A DNA stretch of 64,000 bases from Burkholderia sp. PAMC 26561 (GTDB lineage: Bacteria; Pseudomonadota; Gammaproteobacteria; Burkholderiales; Burkholderiaceae). The notes under the pieces are model-generated. The model was given only the letters and a program-made list of their open reading frames with translations. It made no database searches and was not told the origin of the DNA. Numbering within the stretch: the stretch's first letter is position 1; every line of letters starts with the position of its first letter. Positions 28,057-36,994 of the stretch are shown in pieces. A program made the translations under genes and the position numbers. Location of the stretch: contig NZ_CP014306.1 of the NCBI RefSeq assembly GCF_001557535.2, positions 186,001-250,000 of the forward strand, given 5' to 3'.

Positions 28057-28797
28057 TCACATGTACATGCCGCCGTTCACATGCAGCGTCGTTCCCGTAA
28101 TGTAGCCTGCGTGCGGGGAGGCCAGGAAAGCCACAGCATGAGCGATATCCTCGGGGCTGCCCAGTCGGCCAAGTGGTATCTGTGCTGTGAGTGCCGTGCG
28201 CTGCGCTTCGGGCAAGACCTTGGTCATGTCGGTATCGATGAAACCCGGCGCAATGCAGTTCACCGTGATCCCGCGGCTGCCGATTTCGCGCGCCAACGCG
28301 CGCGTCATGCCTGCCACGCCGGCCTTCGCGGCGGCGTAATTCGCCTGACCCGGATTGCCCGACGACGCCACCACCGACGTGATGTTGATGATTCGTCCGC
28401 CGCGCGCTTTCATCATCGGGCGCAGGACCGCGCGCGACAGGCGGAAAACGGCGCGCAGGTTCGTGTCGATAACGGCATCGAACTCTTCGTCTTTCATGCG
28501 CATCGCCAGTTGATCTTTCGTGATCCCGGCGTTGTTCACCAGCACATTCAGGCCGCCGAATTCCTTCACCACGCCATCGATGAACGCCTCGCTCGCCGCA
28601 GCGTCAGTCACGTTGAGCACCGCGCCGCGGCCCTGCACGCCGGCTTCTTTCAGCGCTGCCGAGATTGCATCGGCGCCGCTTTCGCTCGTCGCCGTGCCAA
28701 TCACCGTCGCGCCCTGACGCGCGAGTTCGAGCGCGATCGAACGGCCGATCCCGCGCGATGCGCCCGTTACAACCACAATCTGCTTGTCCAGAATCAT
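28057..28797 (-). CDS. fabG: 3-oxoacyl-[acyl-carrier-protein] reductase
   Basis: FabG is the NADPH-dependent short-chain dehydrogenase that reduces beta-ketoacyl-ACP. The cofactor motif TGASRGIG is at residues 11-18, the catalytic Ser is in ITSVVASSGNPGQ, and Tyr/Lys are in the YAAAKAG motif. At 246 residues it has family length. It starts 23 nt after the fabD stop in the usual fabH-fabD-fabG-acpP-fabF order. Confidence 0.97.
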   Translation of the reverse strand: MILDKQIVVVTGASRGIGRSIALELARQGATVIGTATSESGADAISAALKEAGVQGRGAVLNVTDAAASEAFIDGVVKEFGGLNVLVNNAGITKDQLAMRMKDEEFDAVIDTNLRAVFRLSRAVLRPMMKARGGRIINITSVVASSGNPGQANYAAAKAGVAGMTRALAREIGSRGITVNCIAPGFIDTDMTKVLPEAQRTALTAQIPLGRLGSPEDIAHAVAFLASPHAGYITGTTLHVNGGMYM

Positions 28798-28820
28798 GTT
28801 TTATCCGTTCCTTGTCGTGT

Positions 28821-29753
28821 TCAGCCGGCGAGCAGCTTGCGCGCTTCGTCGAGCGAAGCGGGATCGAAGATGGATGCGCCGACCAGCGTGCCGTCAATAC
28901 GCTTCGTCAAGCCATTCAGCACCTTGCCCGGGCCGCATTCGATCACGTGCGTGACGCCTTCATGTGCAATCTTTTGCACGCTCTCGACCCAGCGCACGGG
29001 ACCCGCAGCCTGGCGCACGAGCGCGTCCTTAATGGAGGCAGGCTCGGAAACAATGGCGACATCGATGTTATTAATCAGCGGAATGTGCGGCACGCCAATC
29101 TCGACGCCCGCCAGATATTCGCGCAACTGATCCGACGCGGGCTTCAGCAGCGACGAGTGGAACGGCGCCGAAACCGGCAGCGGCAACGCGCGCTTCGCGC
29201 CCTTTGCTTTTGCCAGTTCGCAGGCCCTGTCGACACCGGCTTTCGCGCCCGCGATCACCACTTGCGACGGTGCATTGAAATTGACCGCTTCCACGATCCC
29301 TGCCGCCGAAGCTTCCACGCAGACGGCGCGCACGGCGTCATCGTCGAGACCGAGGATCGCGGCCATGCCGCCTTCGCCCACAGGCACCGCGCTTTGCATG
29401 GCCTGCGCGCGAAAACGCACGAGCGGCACGGCATCGGAGAATTTCAGGGCGCCGGCGGCAACTAGCGCCGTATATTCGCCAAGACTGTGTCCAGCCACCA
29501 GCGCCGGTTTCATACCCGTTTCCTTCTCCCACACACGATAAATCGCATAGGCCGCGGTCAACATCACGGGCTGCGTGTTGGTCGTGAGGCCCAGGTCTTC
29601 TGCCGGACCTTCGGCAATCAGTTTGCCGAGATCCTGGCCGAGTGCATCGGATGCCTGCTGCACGGTTTCGCGCACCACGGCGTGATCGGCAAATGCGTTG
29701 AGCATGCCGACCGACTGGGAGCCTTGTCCCGGAAAAACGAACGCGAATTTCAT
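28821..29753 (-). CDS. fabD: Malonyl-CoA-[acyl-carrier-protein] transacylase
   Basis: FabD moves malonyl from CoA to ACP to supply the two-carbon donor for fatty acid synthesis. The GQGSQ motif is near the N-terminus (residues 10-14), the nucleophile serine is in GHSLGEYTAL, and the catalytic His is in SAPFHSSLL. The length of 310 residues is typical. It lies 61 nt after fabH and 23 nt before fabG. Confidence 0.97.
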   Translation of the reverse strand: MKFAFVFPGQGSQSVGMLNAFADHAVVRETVQQASDALGQDLGKLIAEGPAEDLGLTTNTQPVMLTAAYAIYRVWEKETGMKPALVAGHSLGEYTALVAAGALKFSDAVPLVRFRAQAMQSAVPVGEGGMAAILGLDDDAVRAVCVEASAAGIVEAVNFNAPSQVVIAGAKAGVDRACELAKAKGAKRALPLPVSAPFHSSLLKPASDQLREYLAGVEIGVPHIPLINNIDVAIVSEPASIKDALVRQAAGPVRWVESVQKIAHEGVTHVIECGPGKVLNGLTKRIDGTLVGASIFDPASLDEARKLLAG

Positions 29754-29814
29754 GACGTCCTTACTCGATTGAATGGGTCGGAATGGCTGATACGGCTGGC
29801 AACGCTGGCTACGT

Positions 29815-30804
29815 TCAGTATCGGATGACCGACGCGCCCCACGTGAAGCCGCCGCCGACGCCTTCTATCAGCACATGCTGGCCGCGCTTGATGCGGCCGT
29901 CGCGCACGGCGACGTCGAACGCGAGCGGAATCGATGCCGCCGACGTATTGCCATGTTCGCCAACGGTCACGACCATGCGCTCGAGCGGCACATGCAACTT
30001 CTTCGCCGTGCTTTCCATGATGCGGATGTTGGCTTGATGGGGAATGAGCCAGTCGATGTCGCCGGCCGTCAGTTGCGCCTTCTCCAGCGCCTCGACGGCT
30101 ACTTTCTCGAGCACTTTCACAGCAAGCTTGAAGACCGCCTGGCCGTCCATGTGGAGGAACGCGCTGCCTTCGATCACGCCCTTGTTCACATTGCCCGGTG
30201 TGCAGAGAATGCTCGAATGGCTGCCGTCGGCGTGAAGCGCGCTCGAAAGCACACCCGGTTCGTCCGATGCCTGCAGGATGACCGCCCCCGCGCCGTCGCC
30301 AAACAGCACACATGTGGTGCGGTCGTTGAAGTCGAGGATGCGCGAGAAGGTTTCAGCGCCGACTACCAGCGCCGTGCGATTCATGCCGCCACGGATAAAG
30401 CTGTCCGCCGTGGCGACGGCGTACGCAAACCCGGAGCAGACGGCCTGGATATCGAACGCGGCGCCGCCATTCTTGATGCCGAGCTTGTTCTGCAGCAGGC
30501 AAGCCGTGCTGGGGAAAACGAAATCGGGGGTGGAGGTCGCCACGATGATCAGGTCGATCGACTCAGGATCGATACCCGCCGCTTCAATCGCGTTGCGCGA
30601 TGCGTGCAGTGCGAGTTCGCTGGTTGTCTCGTCGGCCGCGGCAAAATGACGGGCATGGATGCCAGTGCGGGCAACGATCCATTCGTCGCTCGTTTCAACA
30701 CCCTGTTTGGCCAGCCGGTCGGCCAGATCCTGATTCGTGACACGATCGGCCGGCAGGTAGCTGCCCGTTCCGATCACACGGGAATAGAGATTCGATTGAG
30801 CCAT
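29815..30804 (-). CDS. fabH: 3-oxoacyl-[acyl-carrier-protein] synthase III
   Basis: FabH starts fatty acid synthesis by condensing acetyl-CoA with malonyl-ACP. The catalytic Cys is in [12 protein letters not shown], His in [11 protein letters not shown], and Asn in [10 protein letters not shown]. At 329 residues it is a normal KAS III. Its ATG overlaps the plsX stop by 1 nt (TAATG), so the two are translationally coupled. Confidence 0.97.
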   Translation of the reverse strand: MAQSNLYSRVIGTGSYLPADRVTNQDLADRLAKQGVETSDEWIVARTGIHARHFAAADETTSELALHASRNAIEAAGIDPESIDLIIVATSTPDFVFPSTACLLQNKLGIKNGGAAFDIQAVCSGFAYAVATADSFIRGGMNRTALVVGAETFSRILDFNDRTTCVLFGDGAGAVILQASDEPGVLSSALHADGSHSSILCTPGNVNKGVIEGSAFLHMDGQAVFKLAVKVLEKVAVEALEKAQLTAGDIDWLIPHQANIRIMESTAKKLHVPLERMVVTVGEHGNTSAASIPLAFDVAVRDGRIKRGQHVLIEGVGGGFTWGASVIRY

Positions 30805-31964
30805 TATGCCTTCGAGGGTAGCGCGGCGCCCGGTGCGCCCGGCTGCACGAGCGGGCCTGGGACGGTCGTGTCCTCGCCCGGGGCGGCCGATGCGGCCGGG
30901 TCCGCGATCACGGCGCCGGATGCGTCAGCGGAAGTGCCCAGCGCCACTTGTTGCACAGGAGCAGCATTATCTTCCATGGCGCGCACCAGTCGTTCCAGCA
31001 CGCCATTTTTGACCGCATCATACCCGCGTTTGATAGCCCACTCAAACCCGTAGGCTTCTGCGGAACCGTGGCTTTTAATGACGAGTCCGCGCAATCCGAG
31101 GAGCGCGGCGCCGTTGTATTGAGCAGGATCGACGCGCCGTTTGAAGCGCTTGAGAACAGGCAGTGCGACGAGCGCCATCAGCTTGGTCGCAAGCGACCGG
31201 CTGAATTCCTCGCGGATCATGTCGGTGAGCATTTGCGCAAGACCTTCCGATGTCTTCAGCGCTACATTGCCGACAAACCCGTCGCAGACGACGACGTCCG
31301 TCGTGCCTTTATAGATGTCGTTGCCTTCCACGTTGCCGTAGAAGTTGAGCGTGCTCGCGCGCAGCAGTTCGCCGGCGCGTTTGATGGTTTCGTTGCCCTT
31401 GATGACTTCTTCGCCGATGTTGAGAAGCCCGATGGTCGGCCGCTCCTTGTTACCGATGGCAGCAACGAGCGCGTGCCCCATCTCGGCGAATTGCAACAGG
31501 TGCTGCGGCTCGCAATCCACGTTCGCGCCGAGGTCGAGCACGGTGGTGAAGCCTTTCTGGCTCGGCATGGCAAACGCGATAGCCGGCCGTTCGATGCCGG
31601 GCAGCGTCTTCAGCACATAGCGGGACACGGCCATCAATGCGCCGGTGTTGCCCGCCGAGATGCAGGTTTGTGCCTGCCCCTCCTTGACGAGATTGAGCGC
31701 CACGCGCATCGACGAATCTTTTTTCCGGCGCAGGGCGACTTCCACCGGATCGTCCATCTCGACCACTTCCGTGGCGGGGACGACCGTCAACCGGGTTTCG
31801 TCGACGGCCTTGCATTTCTTCAACTGCGCACGGATAGCCGACTCGATGCCGACGAGCAGCAGATGCGCATCGGGATGCGAACGCACGAAACTGACAGCGG
31901 CGGGAACGGTCACGGACGGGCCGTAATCGCCTCCCATGCAGTCGATGGTGATCTTTACGGTCAT
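30804..31964 (-). CDS. plsX: Phosphate acyltransferase PlsX
   Basis: PlsX makes acyl-phosphate from acyl-ACP, the donor for PlsY in phospholipid synthesis. Conserved blocks are [47 protein letters not shown] and [14 protein letters not shown]. The enzyme core ends near residue 340. The last 45 or so residues are Ala/Pro/Gly-rich, probably a disordered tail that makes it longer (386) than E. coli PlsX (356). It links rpmF and fabH in the lipid cluster. Confidence 0.96.
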   Translation of the reverse strand: MTVKITIDCMGGDYGPSVTVPAAVSFVRSHPDAHLLLVGIESAIRAQLKKCKAVDETRLTVVPATEVVEMDDPVEVALRRKKDSSMRVALNLVKEGQAQTCISAGNTGALMAVSRYVLKTLPGIERPAIAFAMPSQKGFTTVLDLGANVDCEPQHLLQFAEMGHALVAAIGNKERPTIGLLNIGEEVIKGNETIKRAGELLRASTLNFYGNVEGNDIYKGTTDVVVCDGFVGNVALKTSEGLAQMLTDMIREEFSRSLATKLMALVALPVLKRFKRRVDPAQYNGAALLGLRGLVIKSHGSAEAYGFEWAIKRGYDAVKNGVLERLVRAMEDNAAPVQQVALGTSADASGAVIADPAASAAPGEDTTVPGPLVQPGAPGAALPSKA

Positions 31965-32135
31965 GGAGTGCGACGAATTTCAGGCACAAAAAAGCGGCAG
32001 TGAAATGCCGCCTTCTTGTTGCACCAGGAAGATGTCAAACGCGAGCGACCGTAGCTCAATTCATGTGTCAGACCATGAGTCAAGACGGCGACGCGAGACG
32101 CACCGAGCGTCGCGGACGCACTACGCGCCGTACGC

Positions 32136-32315
32136 TTAGTCGTTCTTCGTCTTGATGACTTTCTTGCCACGATAGTAGCCATTCGGGCTCACGTGGTGAC
32201 GCAGATGGACTTCACCCGTGCCCGGCTCGACAGCCAGCGCCGGCGCCGTGAGGAAGTCGTGCGAACGATGCATGCCGCGCTTGGACGGCGATTTCTTGTT
32301 TTGCTGAACTGCCAT
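32136..32315 (-). CDS. rpmF: 50S ribosomal protein L32
   Basis: A 59-residue basic protein beginning [20 protein letters not shown] and ending [10 protein letters not shown]. The [14 protein letters not shown] opening and the [14 protein letters not shown] end are diagnostic of L32. It lies between yceD (116 nt upstream) and plsX (171 nt downstream), the standard rpmF-plsX arrangement that ties ribosome and lipid gene expression. It keeps no zinc-binding CxxC pairs, as in other proteobacterial L32 proteins. Confidence 0.96.
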   Translation of the reverse strand: MAVQQNKKSPSKRGMHRSHDFLTAPALAVEPGTGEVHLRHHVSPNGYYRGKKVIKTKND

Positions 32316-32431
32316 GATGACTCCAGAAAAATTTTGCGAATTCTAACACAGCTCGACACACCGGCGCCCCTGACCTGAGGCCAGTGAGTCGATCCGGACG
32401 CATCGCGCCAATTGACGGATACCGATACTCT

Positions 32432-33085
32432 TCAATGCGTGTCGTTGCCGGAACCGCCCTGCTTGAGCTTGCCGAGCGCGGCGAACGGATTGGGTCTTCC
32501 AGAGCCGCCATCCTGCTGCGGTTCTGCTTCGCCATTCAGACCACCTTCGTCCAGCTCGCCCTCGGCGCTGTAGAGACCTGTATTCAGGCTCTCATGCACT
32601 TCGGGACACACGTCGTGCTTGGGCACGAGCGGCAAGGACAACAACAATTCATCCTCGATCAAGTCGATGAGATCGAACTGGCGCGAGCCTACGATCACCT
32701 CGACTTCATCGTTGTCCAGCGGAAATTCGTCCGCCTCCTCTTCCGTCAACACTATGCGATACGTTGCGTCGACATCGAGATGCTGCGAGTACGGCGACAA
32801 GCACCGCTGACATTCGATCCAGACCGAACCGTGCACGGCGAGCCGCAAATAGGGCTGCGGCGCTTCCGTGCCGTCGTCCTGCAATTCCGGCTGCATGGAG
32901 CCTTCGGCCTGCCATGAAAACACCGTGTCGCGATCGGGCGCGTCCGCCGGTACTTCATTAAGCAGACGCGGCAACTGCGAAACCCGTACGCCGCCTGCTG
33001 CCTGCCGGCGGCTTTGCGCAAAGTCGAACAGGTCAAGCGCGCGCAAGTCCGCGGGACATGCAGGTTTGCCAGGATTTTGTGTCAT
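32432..33085 (-). CDS. yceD: DUF177 family protein YceD
   Basis: YceD-family proteins are coded directly before rpmF in most bacteria; in E. coli and plants they are linked to 23S rRNA accumulation, though the mechanism is open. The central family motif ECQRCLSPY is followed by an acidic stretch (EEEADEFPLDNDEVEVI) and then HDVCPEVHESL, giving the characteristic Cys spacing. The length is 217 residues (about 173 in E. coli). The C-terminus is low-complexity Gly/Glu-rich. It is probably the first gene of the rpmF-plsX-fab transcript. Confidence 0.9.
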   Translation of the reverse strand: MTQNPGKPACPADLRALDLFDFAQSRRQAAGGVRVSQLPRLLNEVPADAPDRDTVFSWQAEGSMQPELQDDGTEAPQPYLRLAVHGSVWIECQRCLSPYSQHLDVDATYRIVLTEEEADEFPLDNDEVEVIVGSRQFDLIDLIEDELLLSLPLVPKHDVCPEVHESLNTGLYSAEGELDEGGLNGEAEPQQDGGSGRPNPFAALGKLKQGGSGNDTH

Positions 33086-33508
33086 GTGCGCTCCTGCAAA
33101 TGGTCAGTACCGCGACCGGGCCCAACGAAGTCCGGGTAGCACGGCAGGGATGGAAGCTGCAGTATGCACCGCACTGATCCCGTCCGGCTGGTGTGGTTTA
33201 TCCCGAGTTGCCGGGCCGGGCGCGGCGGACGACCTACGCTTTTAGTCCGCTTCCGGCCCTCAAAACCACGACACATCTCGGTACACTTCCGGTCACCGCG
33301 CTTGTTGCACGAGTTTGCTGCACGAGTTTATTGCATGCTTCATTGCTTTCTTTGATGCGTGTTCATCAGAGTGCGCGGAAACACCTTCGCATACCGATGA
33401 AAAGCCCAAAACTATAGCGGCTTTGTCTTTTCGAGTCAAACACTTATCCTTCGGGTTGCGGCCCGGCCGCTCGAATCCATCACTTTCTTGTTTATAGCCG
33501 ACTTTTTC
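33086..33508. other. Divergent intergenic region between yceD and maf
   Basis: This 423-nt stretch must carry the promoters of the yceD-rpmF-fab transcript and of maf. I see a 13-bp tandem repeat at 33304-33329 (GTTGCACGAGTTT then GCTGCACGAGTTT) and no RNA gene or convincing promoter pair. Confidence 0.5.
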
Positions 33509-34123
33509 ATGCCCGATGTCTCAAACAAGCCGCGCCTCGTCCTTGCGTCGAGTTCGCGCTACCGCCGGGAATTGCTCGAACGCCTGCGCATTCCGTTCGA
33601 TGTGATTTCGCCCGATATCGACGAAACGCCGCTGCAGGGAGAAACGCCCGAAGCCACGGCCCTGCGGCTTTCGGTGGCAAAAGCGCAGGCCGCTGCGGCG
33701 CGCGTGACGCATGCATGCGGCGCGCTCGTGATCGGCTCGGACCAGGTCGCGACCTGCGACGGCCAGCAGATCGGCAAGCCCGGCACGCACGAAAACGCCC
33801 GCGCGCAACTCCGGTCGATGCGCGGCAAGAACGTCGATTTCCACAGCGCGCTCTGCCTCTTCGACAGCCGCACAGGCCACGTCCAATCCGCCGATATCGT
33901 CACCCGCGTGCTTTTTCGCGACCTGCCGGACGAGGAAATCGAAGCGTATCTCCTGGCCGAAACGCCTTATGACGTGGCGGGAAGCGCGAAAGCGGAGGGA
34001 TTGGGCATCACGCTCGTCGATGCCATTCATTCCGACGATCCCACCGCGCTCATCGGTTTGCCGTTGATTACGTTGTCGAAGATGCTGCGCGCCGCCGGAT
34101 TTCCTTATGCGGGGGCAGCATGA
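33509..34123 (+). CDS. Nucleotide pyrophosphatase of the Maf family (YceF type)
   Basis: Maf proteins hydrolyse non-canonical nucleoside triphosphates. The sequence follows the YceF (7-methyl-GTP pyrophosphatase) subgroup: LASSSRYRRELLERL at the start, then DETPLQGETPEA, GSDQVATCDGQQIGKPG and the AGSAKAEGLGITL end with GLPLITLSKMLRAAG. The ATG at 33509 gives 204 residues. In E. coli yceF also lies beside yceD-rpmF, though here it is divergent. It overlaps the next gene by 4 nt (ATGA). Confidence 0.9.
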   Translation: MPDVSNKPRLVLASSSRYRRELLERLRIPFDVISPDIDETPLQGETPEATALRLSVAKAQAAAARVTHACGALVIGSDQVATCDGQQIGKPGTHENARAQLRSMRGKNVDFHSALCLFDSRTGHVQSADIVTRVLFRDLPDEEIEAYLLAETPYDVAGSAKAEGLGITLVDAIHSDDPTALIGLPLITLSKMLRAAGFPYAGAA

Positions 34124-34839
34124 GCGGTGTTCTGTATCTGATTCCCAATACCCTCGGCGACGGCGACAGCGCCGCCTTGGCCGACGTCCTGCCTGAACCC
34201 GTGCGGGCGCGGGCGGCGGTGTTGCAGTATTACATTGGCGAAAACGCGAAAACCACGCGCGCCTTCCTGAAAAAAGTCGGCACTGAGCGCCCGATCCAGG
34301 AAATCGAGATTCGCGAACTGAACGTCAACACGCCACCAGGCGAAGTCGACAAATTGCTCAAGCCCATACTCGCCGGCACCGACGCGGGGCTGGTTTCCGA
34401 AGCCGGTTGCCCGGCGGTCGCCGATCCAGGCGCCCTGCTCGTGCGCCGCGCGCACGAACGCGGCGTGAAAGTCGTGCCCTTCGTAGGACCGAGTTCGATT
34501 TTGCTCGCATTGATGGCATCGGGCATGAACGGCCAGAGTTTCGCGTTCAATGGCTATCTTCCTGTCGATGCCGCCGAGCGCGGCAAACGCCTGCGCGAAC
34601 TCGAAGTTTTGTCGAGAAAGGCGAACCAGACGCAGATATTTATCGAGACGCCGTACCGGAACCGGGCATTGCTGGATACGTTGCTCGCGATGTGCGCGCC
34701 TTCGACGCTGGTTTGCGTCGCAGTCGACCTGACGATGCCGGAGGAAACCATCATCACGCGCACGGTTTCCGAGTGGAAAAAGAAAGCCGCGCCAGAGTTG
34801 CACAAACGGCCGGCGATTTTCCTGCTGCTGGGCGCGTAA
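34120..34839 (+). CDS. SAM-dependent methyltransferase of the RsmI/tetrapyrrole methylase family
   Basis: The protein opens GVLYLIPNTLGDGD, like RsmI (YLVPTPIGNL) but altered, and carries the methylase motifs LVSEAGCPAVADPGALLVRRAHE and VVPFVGPSSILLALMASGMNGQ. RsmI methylates C1402 of 16S rRNA on the ribose. This shorter 239-residue paralogue lacks the RsmI C-terminal extension, so its substrate may differ and rRNA is only one possibility. It is translationally coupled to maf and ends in a bidirectional terminator. Confidence 0.82.
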   Translation: MSGVLYLIPNTLGDGDSAALADVLPEPVRARAAVLQYYIGENAKTTRAFLKKVGTERPIQEIEIRELNVNTPPGEVDKLLKPILAGTDAGLVSEAGCPAVADPGALLVRRAHERGVKVVPFVGPSSILLALMASGMNGQSFAFNGYLPVDAAERGKRLRELEVLSRKANQTQIFIETPYRNRALLDTLLAMCAPSTLVCVAVDLTMPEETIITRTVSEWKKKAAPELHKRPAIFLLLGA

Positions 34840-34848
34840 AAAGCATGA

Positions 34849-34889
34849 AAAAAACCGCTCGCCTGAATGTTCAGGGCGAGCGGTTTTTC
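34849..34889. terminator. Bidirectional terminator between methyltransferase gene and sppA
   Basis: A 16-17 bp stem (AAAACCGCTCGCCTGAA against TTCAGGGCGAGCGGTTTT, one bulged base) has flanking A- and T-runs and lies between convergent genes. Confidence 0.92.
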
Positions 34890-34904
34890 CTTCTGCGCCG
34901 AAAA

Positions 34905-35906
34905 CTACTTCAACTGCATCTTGCCGCCCATCATCAACGCGCTCATCGACGCATTTCCGACCGCCGCGCCAAACTTACGTGCAACGCGCTCGCCAATGCT
35001 CTCTTTTTGCGTGTAATCAACAAGATCCGGCTGTTTCACGATTTCACGTGCGACGTAATCCGCGTCGCCGAAACCATCGGCGAGACCGAGCTCGACGCTC
35101 TTCTGCCCCGTCCAGAACATGCCCGAGAACAGATCGGGATTGTCTTTCAGGCGCGCGCCGCGGCCTTTTTTGACGGCATCGATAAATTGCGCGTGGATCT
35201 GGTCCAGCATTTCCTGCGCGTGGGCATCCATTCCCGGCGTTTCCGGCGAGAACGGATCGAATGCGCCCTTGTTCGCACCCGATGTATGCAAGCGGCGCTC
35301 AACGCCAAGCTTGCTCATCAGGCCCGTAAAGCCGAAACCGTCCATCAGCACGCCGATCGAACCGACGATGCTCGCTTTATCGACGAAAATCTTGTCCGCC
35401 GCGGCGGCGGCGTAATAACCGCCCGATGCGCACATGTCGTTCACGACCACATATAGCGGCTTGGACGGATATTTCGTGCGCAAGCGCGTGATCTCACGAT
35501 TGATGATGCCCGCCTGCACCGGACTGCCGCCCGGGCTATTGCAGCGAAGGATCACGGCCGCAGTGGCGTCGTCTTCGAACGCGCTATCGAGCGCGGCATT
35601 CACGTTGTCCGCGCTGGCGTCACTGTTGGCGGAAATTTCGCCCTCCAGCTCCACGAGCGCCGTGTGACGCGCTGTTTTCGATACCTTGTCGCCGGTGAAA
35701 TCGAATAAACGCCAGACTGCGACGGCCAGGATGGCAAGGAAAACGAAACGGAAAAAGATGCGCCAGCGGCGCGCCGAGCGCTGTTCGCTAATGGCCGCGA
35801 GCGCGATGCGTTCGAGCGCGGCGCGCTCCCAGTTTTCGCCTTTTGGCACGACGGTAGACGCGGGACGCGCCGGGTCGGAAGGTTCGGTGCGAATGTGATC
35901 GGACAT
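34905..35906 (-). CDS. sppA: Signal peptide peptidase SppA-type S49 protease
   Basis: A membrane-bound serine-lysine protease that degrades leftover signal peptides. One membrane segment is at about residues 48-68 (FFRFVFLAILAVAVWRLF). The S49 domain follows, with the nucleophile serine in MCASGGYYAA and the probable catalytic lysine in TSGANKGAFDPF. The length of 333 residues fits the short single-domain SppA form rather than the duplicated E. coli protein (618). It lies 45 nt after the Rieske gene and may be co-transcribed with rluC-gph-Rieske. Confidence 0.9.
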   Translation of the reverse strand: MSDHIRTEPSDPARPASTVVPKGENWERAALERIALAAISEQRSARRWRIFFRFVFLAILAVAVWRLFDFTGDKVSKTARHTALVELEGEISANSDASADNVNAALDSAFEDDATAAVILRCNSPGGSPVQAGIINREITRLRTKYPSKPLYVVVNDMCASGGYYAAAAADKIFVDKASIVGSIGVLMDGFGFTGLMSKLGVERRLHTSGANKGAFDPFSPETPGMDAHAQEMLDQIHAQFIDAVKKGRGARLKDNPDLFSGMFWTGQKSVELGLADGFGDADYVAREIVKQPDLVDYTQKESIGERVARKFGAAVGNASMSALMMGGKMQLK

Positions 35907-35951
35907 GCGTCGCCTGGTTGACAGATTAAAGATTGAATCGGGAGTTTGGGT

Positions 35952-36338
35952 TCAAGCGGGACGCAGATCGGGGTCGGGAAGCCAGAAAACGGCGCGGCCG
36001 TCCGGCGTGTCGCGCTCCTCGGTTTCGACCTTCCGCAAACGCGCGCCGCGGCACGGGCCGCCGACGCACTTCCCCGTATCCGGCTCATAGATCGCGCCGT
36101 GGGTGGCGCACATCAAGTATAAGCCGGAGCTCTCGAAGAACTTGCCTTCGGACCAGTCCAGCTCCATGGGCACGTGCGCGCACTGGTTGAGGTAGCCGAA
36201 GGGCTTGCCGTCGTAGCGGACGAAAAACACAGTCGCTTCGCCGCTTTTACCAACCGCGTTGCGACGAACGCCGTCGCCGCCATCGACCAGTTCGTCCGAT
36301 GCACACACGCGCACAGCTTCGGCCGCCGCTCCGGTCAT
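35952..36338 (-). CDS. Rieske [2Fe-2S] ferredoxin-like protein
   Basis: A 128-residue soluble Rieske domain. The cluster ligands are in CAHVPMELDW (C-x-H) and CATHGAIYEPDTGKCVGGPC (C-x2-H plus loop cysteines). There is no membrane anchor or signal peptide, so it is a cytosolic electron carrier of unknown partner, or a ferredoxin subunit left without its oxygenase. Its ATG overlaps the gph stop (ATGA), and in this family of genomes it appears as part of a housekeeping block rather than a catabolic one; that last point is inference. Confidence 0.88.
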   Translation of the reverse strand: MTGAAAEAVRVCASDELVDGGDGVRRNAVGKSGEATVFFVRYDGKPFGYLNQCAHVPMELDWSEGKFFESSGLYLMCATHGAIYEPDTGKCVGGPCRGARLRKVETEERDTPDGRAVFWLPDPDLRPA

Positions 36339-36994
36339 GCGTTTTCCCGCAGCCAGTCGCCGAGCGCGGTCACGTTTTCGGCCACGAACAGGGGCTCGAG
36401 CGCATGCAGCGACTTGGCCGGATGCGCGCCATACGTCACGCCGACCGATGCCGCACCCGCGTTCTTCGCCATCTGCAGGTCGTGCGTGGTGTCGCCGATC
36501 ATCACCGTGCGGTTCACGTCCTGGCCGAGTTCACGGGTCAGCTCGTGCAGCATCGCGGGATGGGGCTTGGAGAAGGTTTCATCGGCGCAGCGGGTGCCAT
36601 CGAAAAGGCTCGTCAGGCGCGACTGGTCGAGCGCCCGGTTCAATCCCACACGGCTTTTGCCCGTGGCGACCGCCAGCAGATAGCCTTCATCGCGCAGGTT
36701 TTGCAGCATCTGCCGCACGCCCGCGAAGAGCTCGGTCTGCTCGCCCTTGATCAGGTAATGAAAGCGATACCGCTCAGCCAGCTTCGGATAATCGACGGGA
36801 TCGAGCGTGGGCGCCGCGATCTGCAACGCGTCGCGCAGGCCGAGACCGATCACGTAGCTGGCGGCTTCATCGGCGGGAACGGGCAGGCCCAGGTCGCGGC
36901 ATGCGGCCTGGATGCTGCGCGTGATGTGCGCCGTGGAGTCCATCAGGGTGCCGTCCCAGTCGAAGACAATCAGGTCGAATTGCTGACGCGCCAT
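36335..36994 (-). CDS. HAD-family phosphatase, phosphoglycolate phosphatase-like
   Basis: HAD motifs are complete: I DWDGTLMDST, II VATGKSR and IV MIGDTTHDLQMAKNAGA. The cap domain (about residues 17-85) and the total of 219 residues fit the Gph/phosphoglycolate phosphatase group, which clears 2-phosphoglycolate from DNA repair. Substrate is not certain, because HAD members are promiscuous. The gene begins directly where rluC ends and overlaps the Rieske gene by 4 nt. Confidence 0.88.
   Translation of the reverse strand: MARQQFDLIVFDWDGTLMDSTAHITRSIQAACRDLGLPVPADEAASYVIGLGLRDALQIAAPTLDPVDYPKLAERYRFHYLIKGEQTELFAGVRQMLQNLRDEGYLLAVATGKSRVGLNRALDQSRLTSLFDGTRCADETFSKPHPAMLHELTRELGQDVNRTVMIGDTTHDLQMAKNAGAASVGVTYGAHPAKSLHALEPLFVAENVTALGDWLRENA

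Noticed and set aside
33304..33329. 13-bp tandem repeat as a CRISPR-like array
   Set aside because: Only two directly abutting units without spacers and no cas genes.
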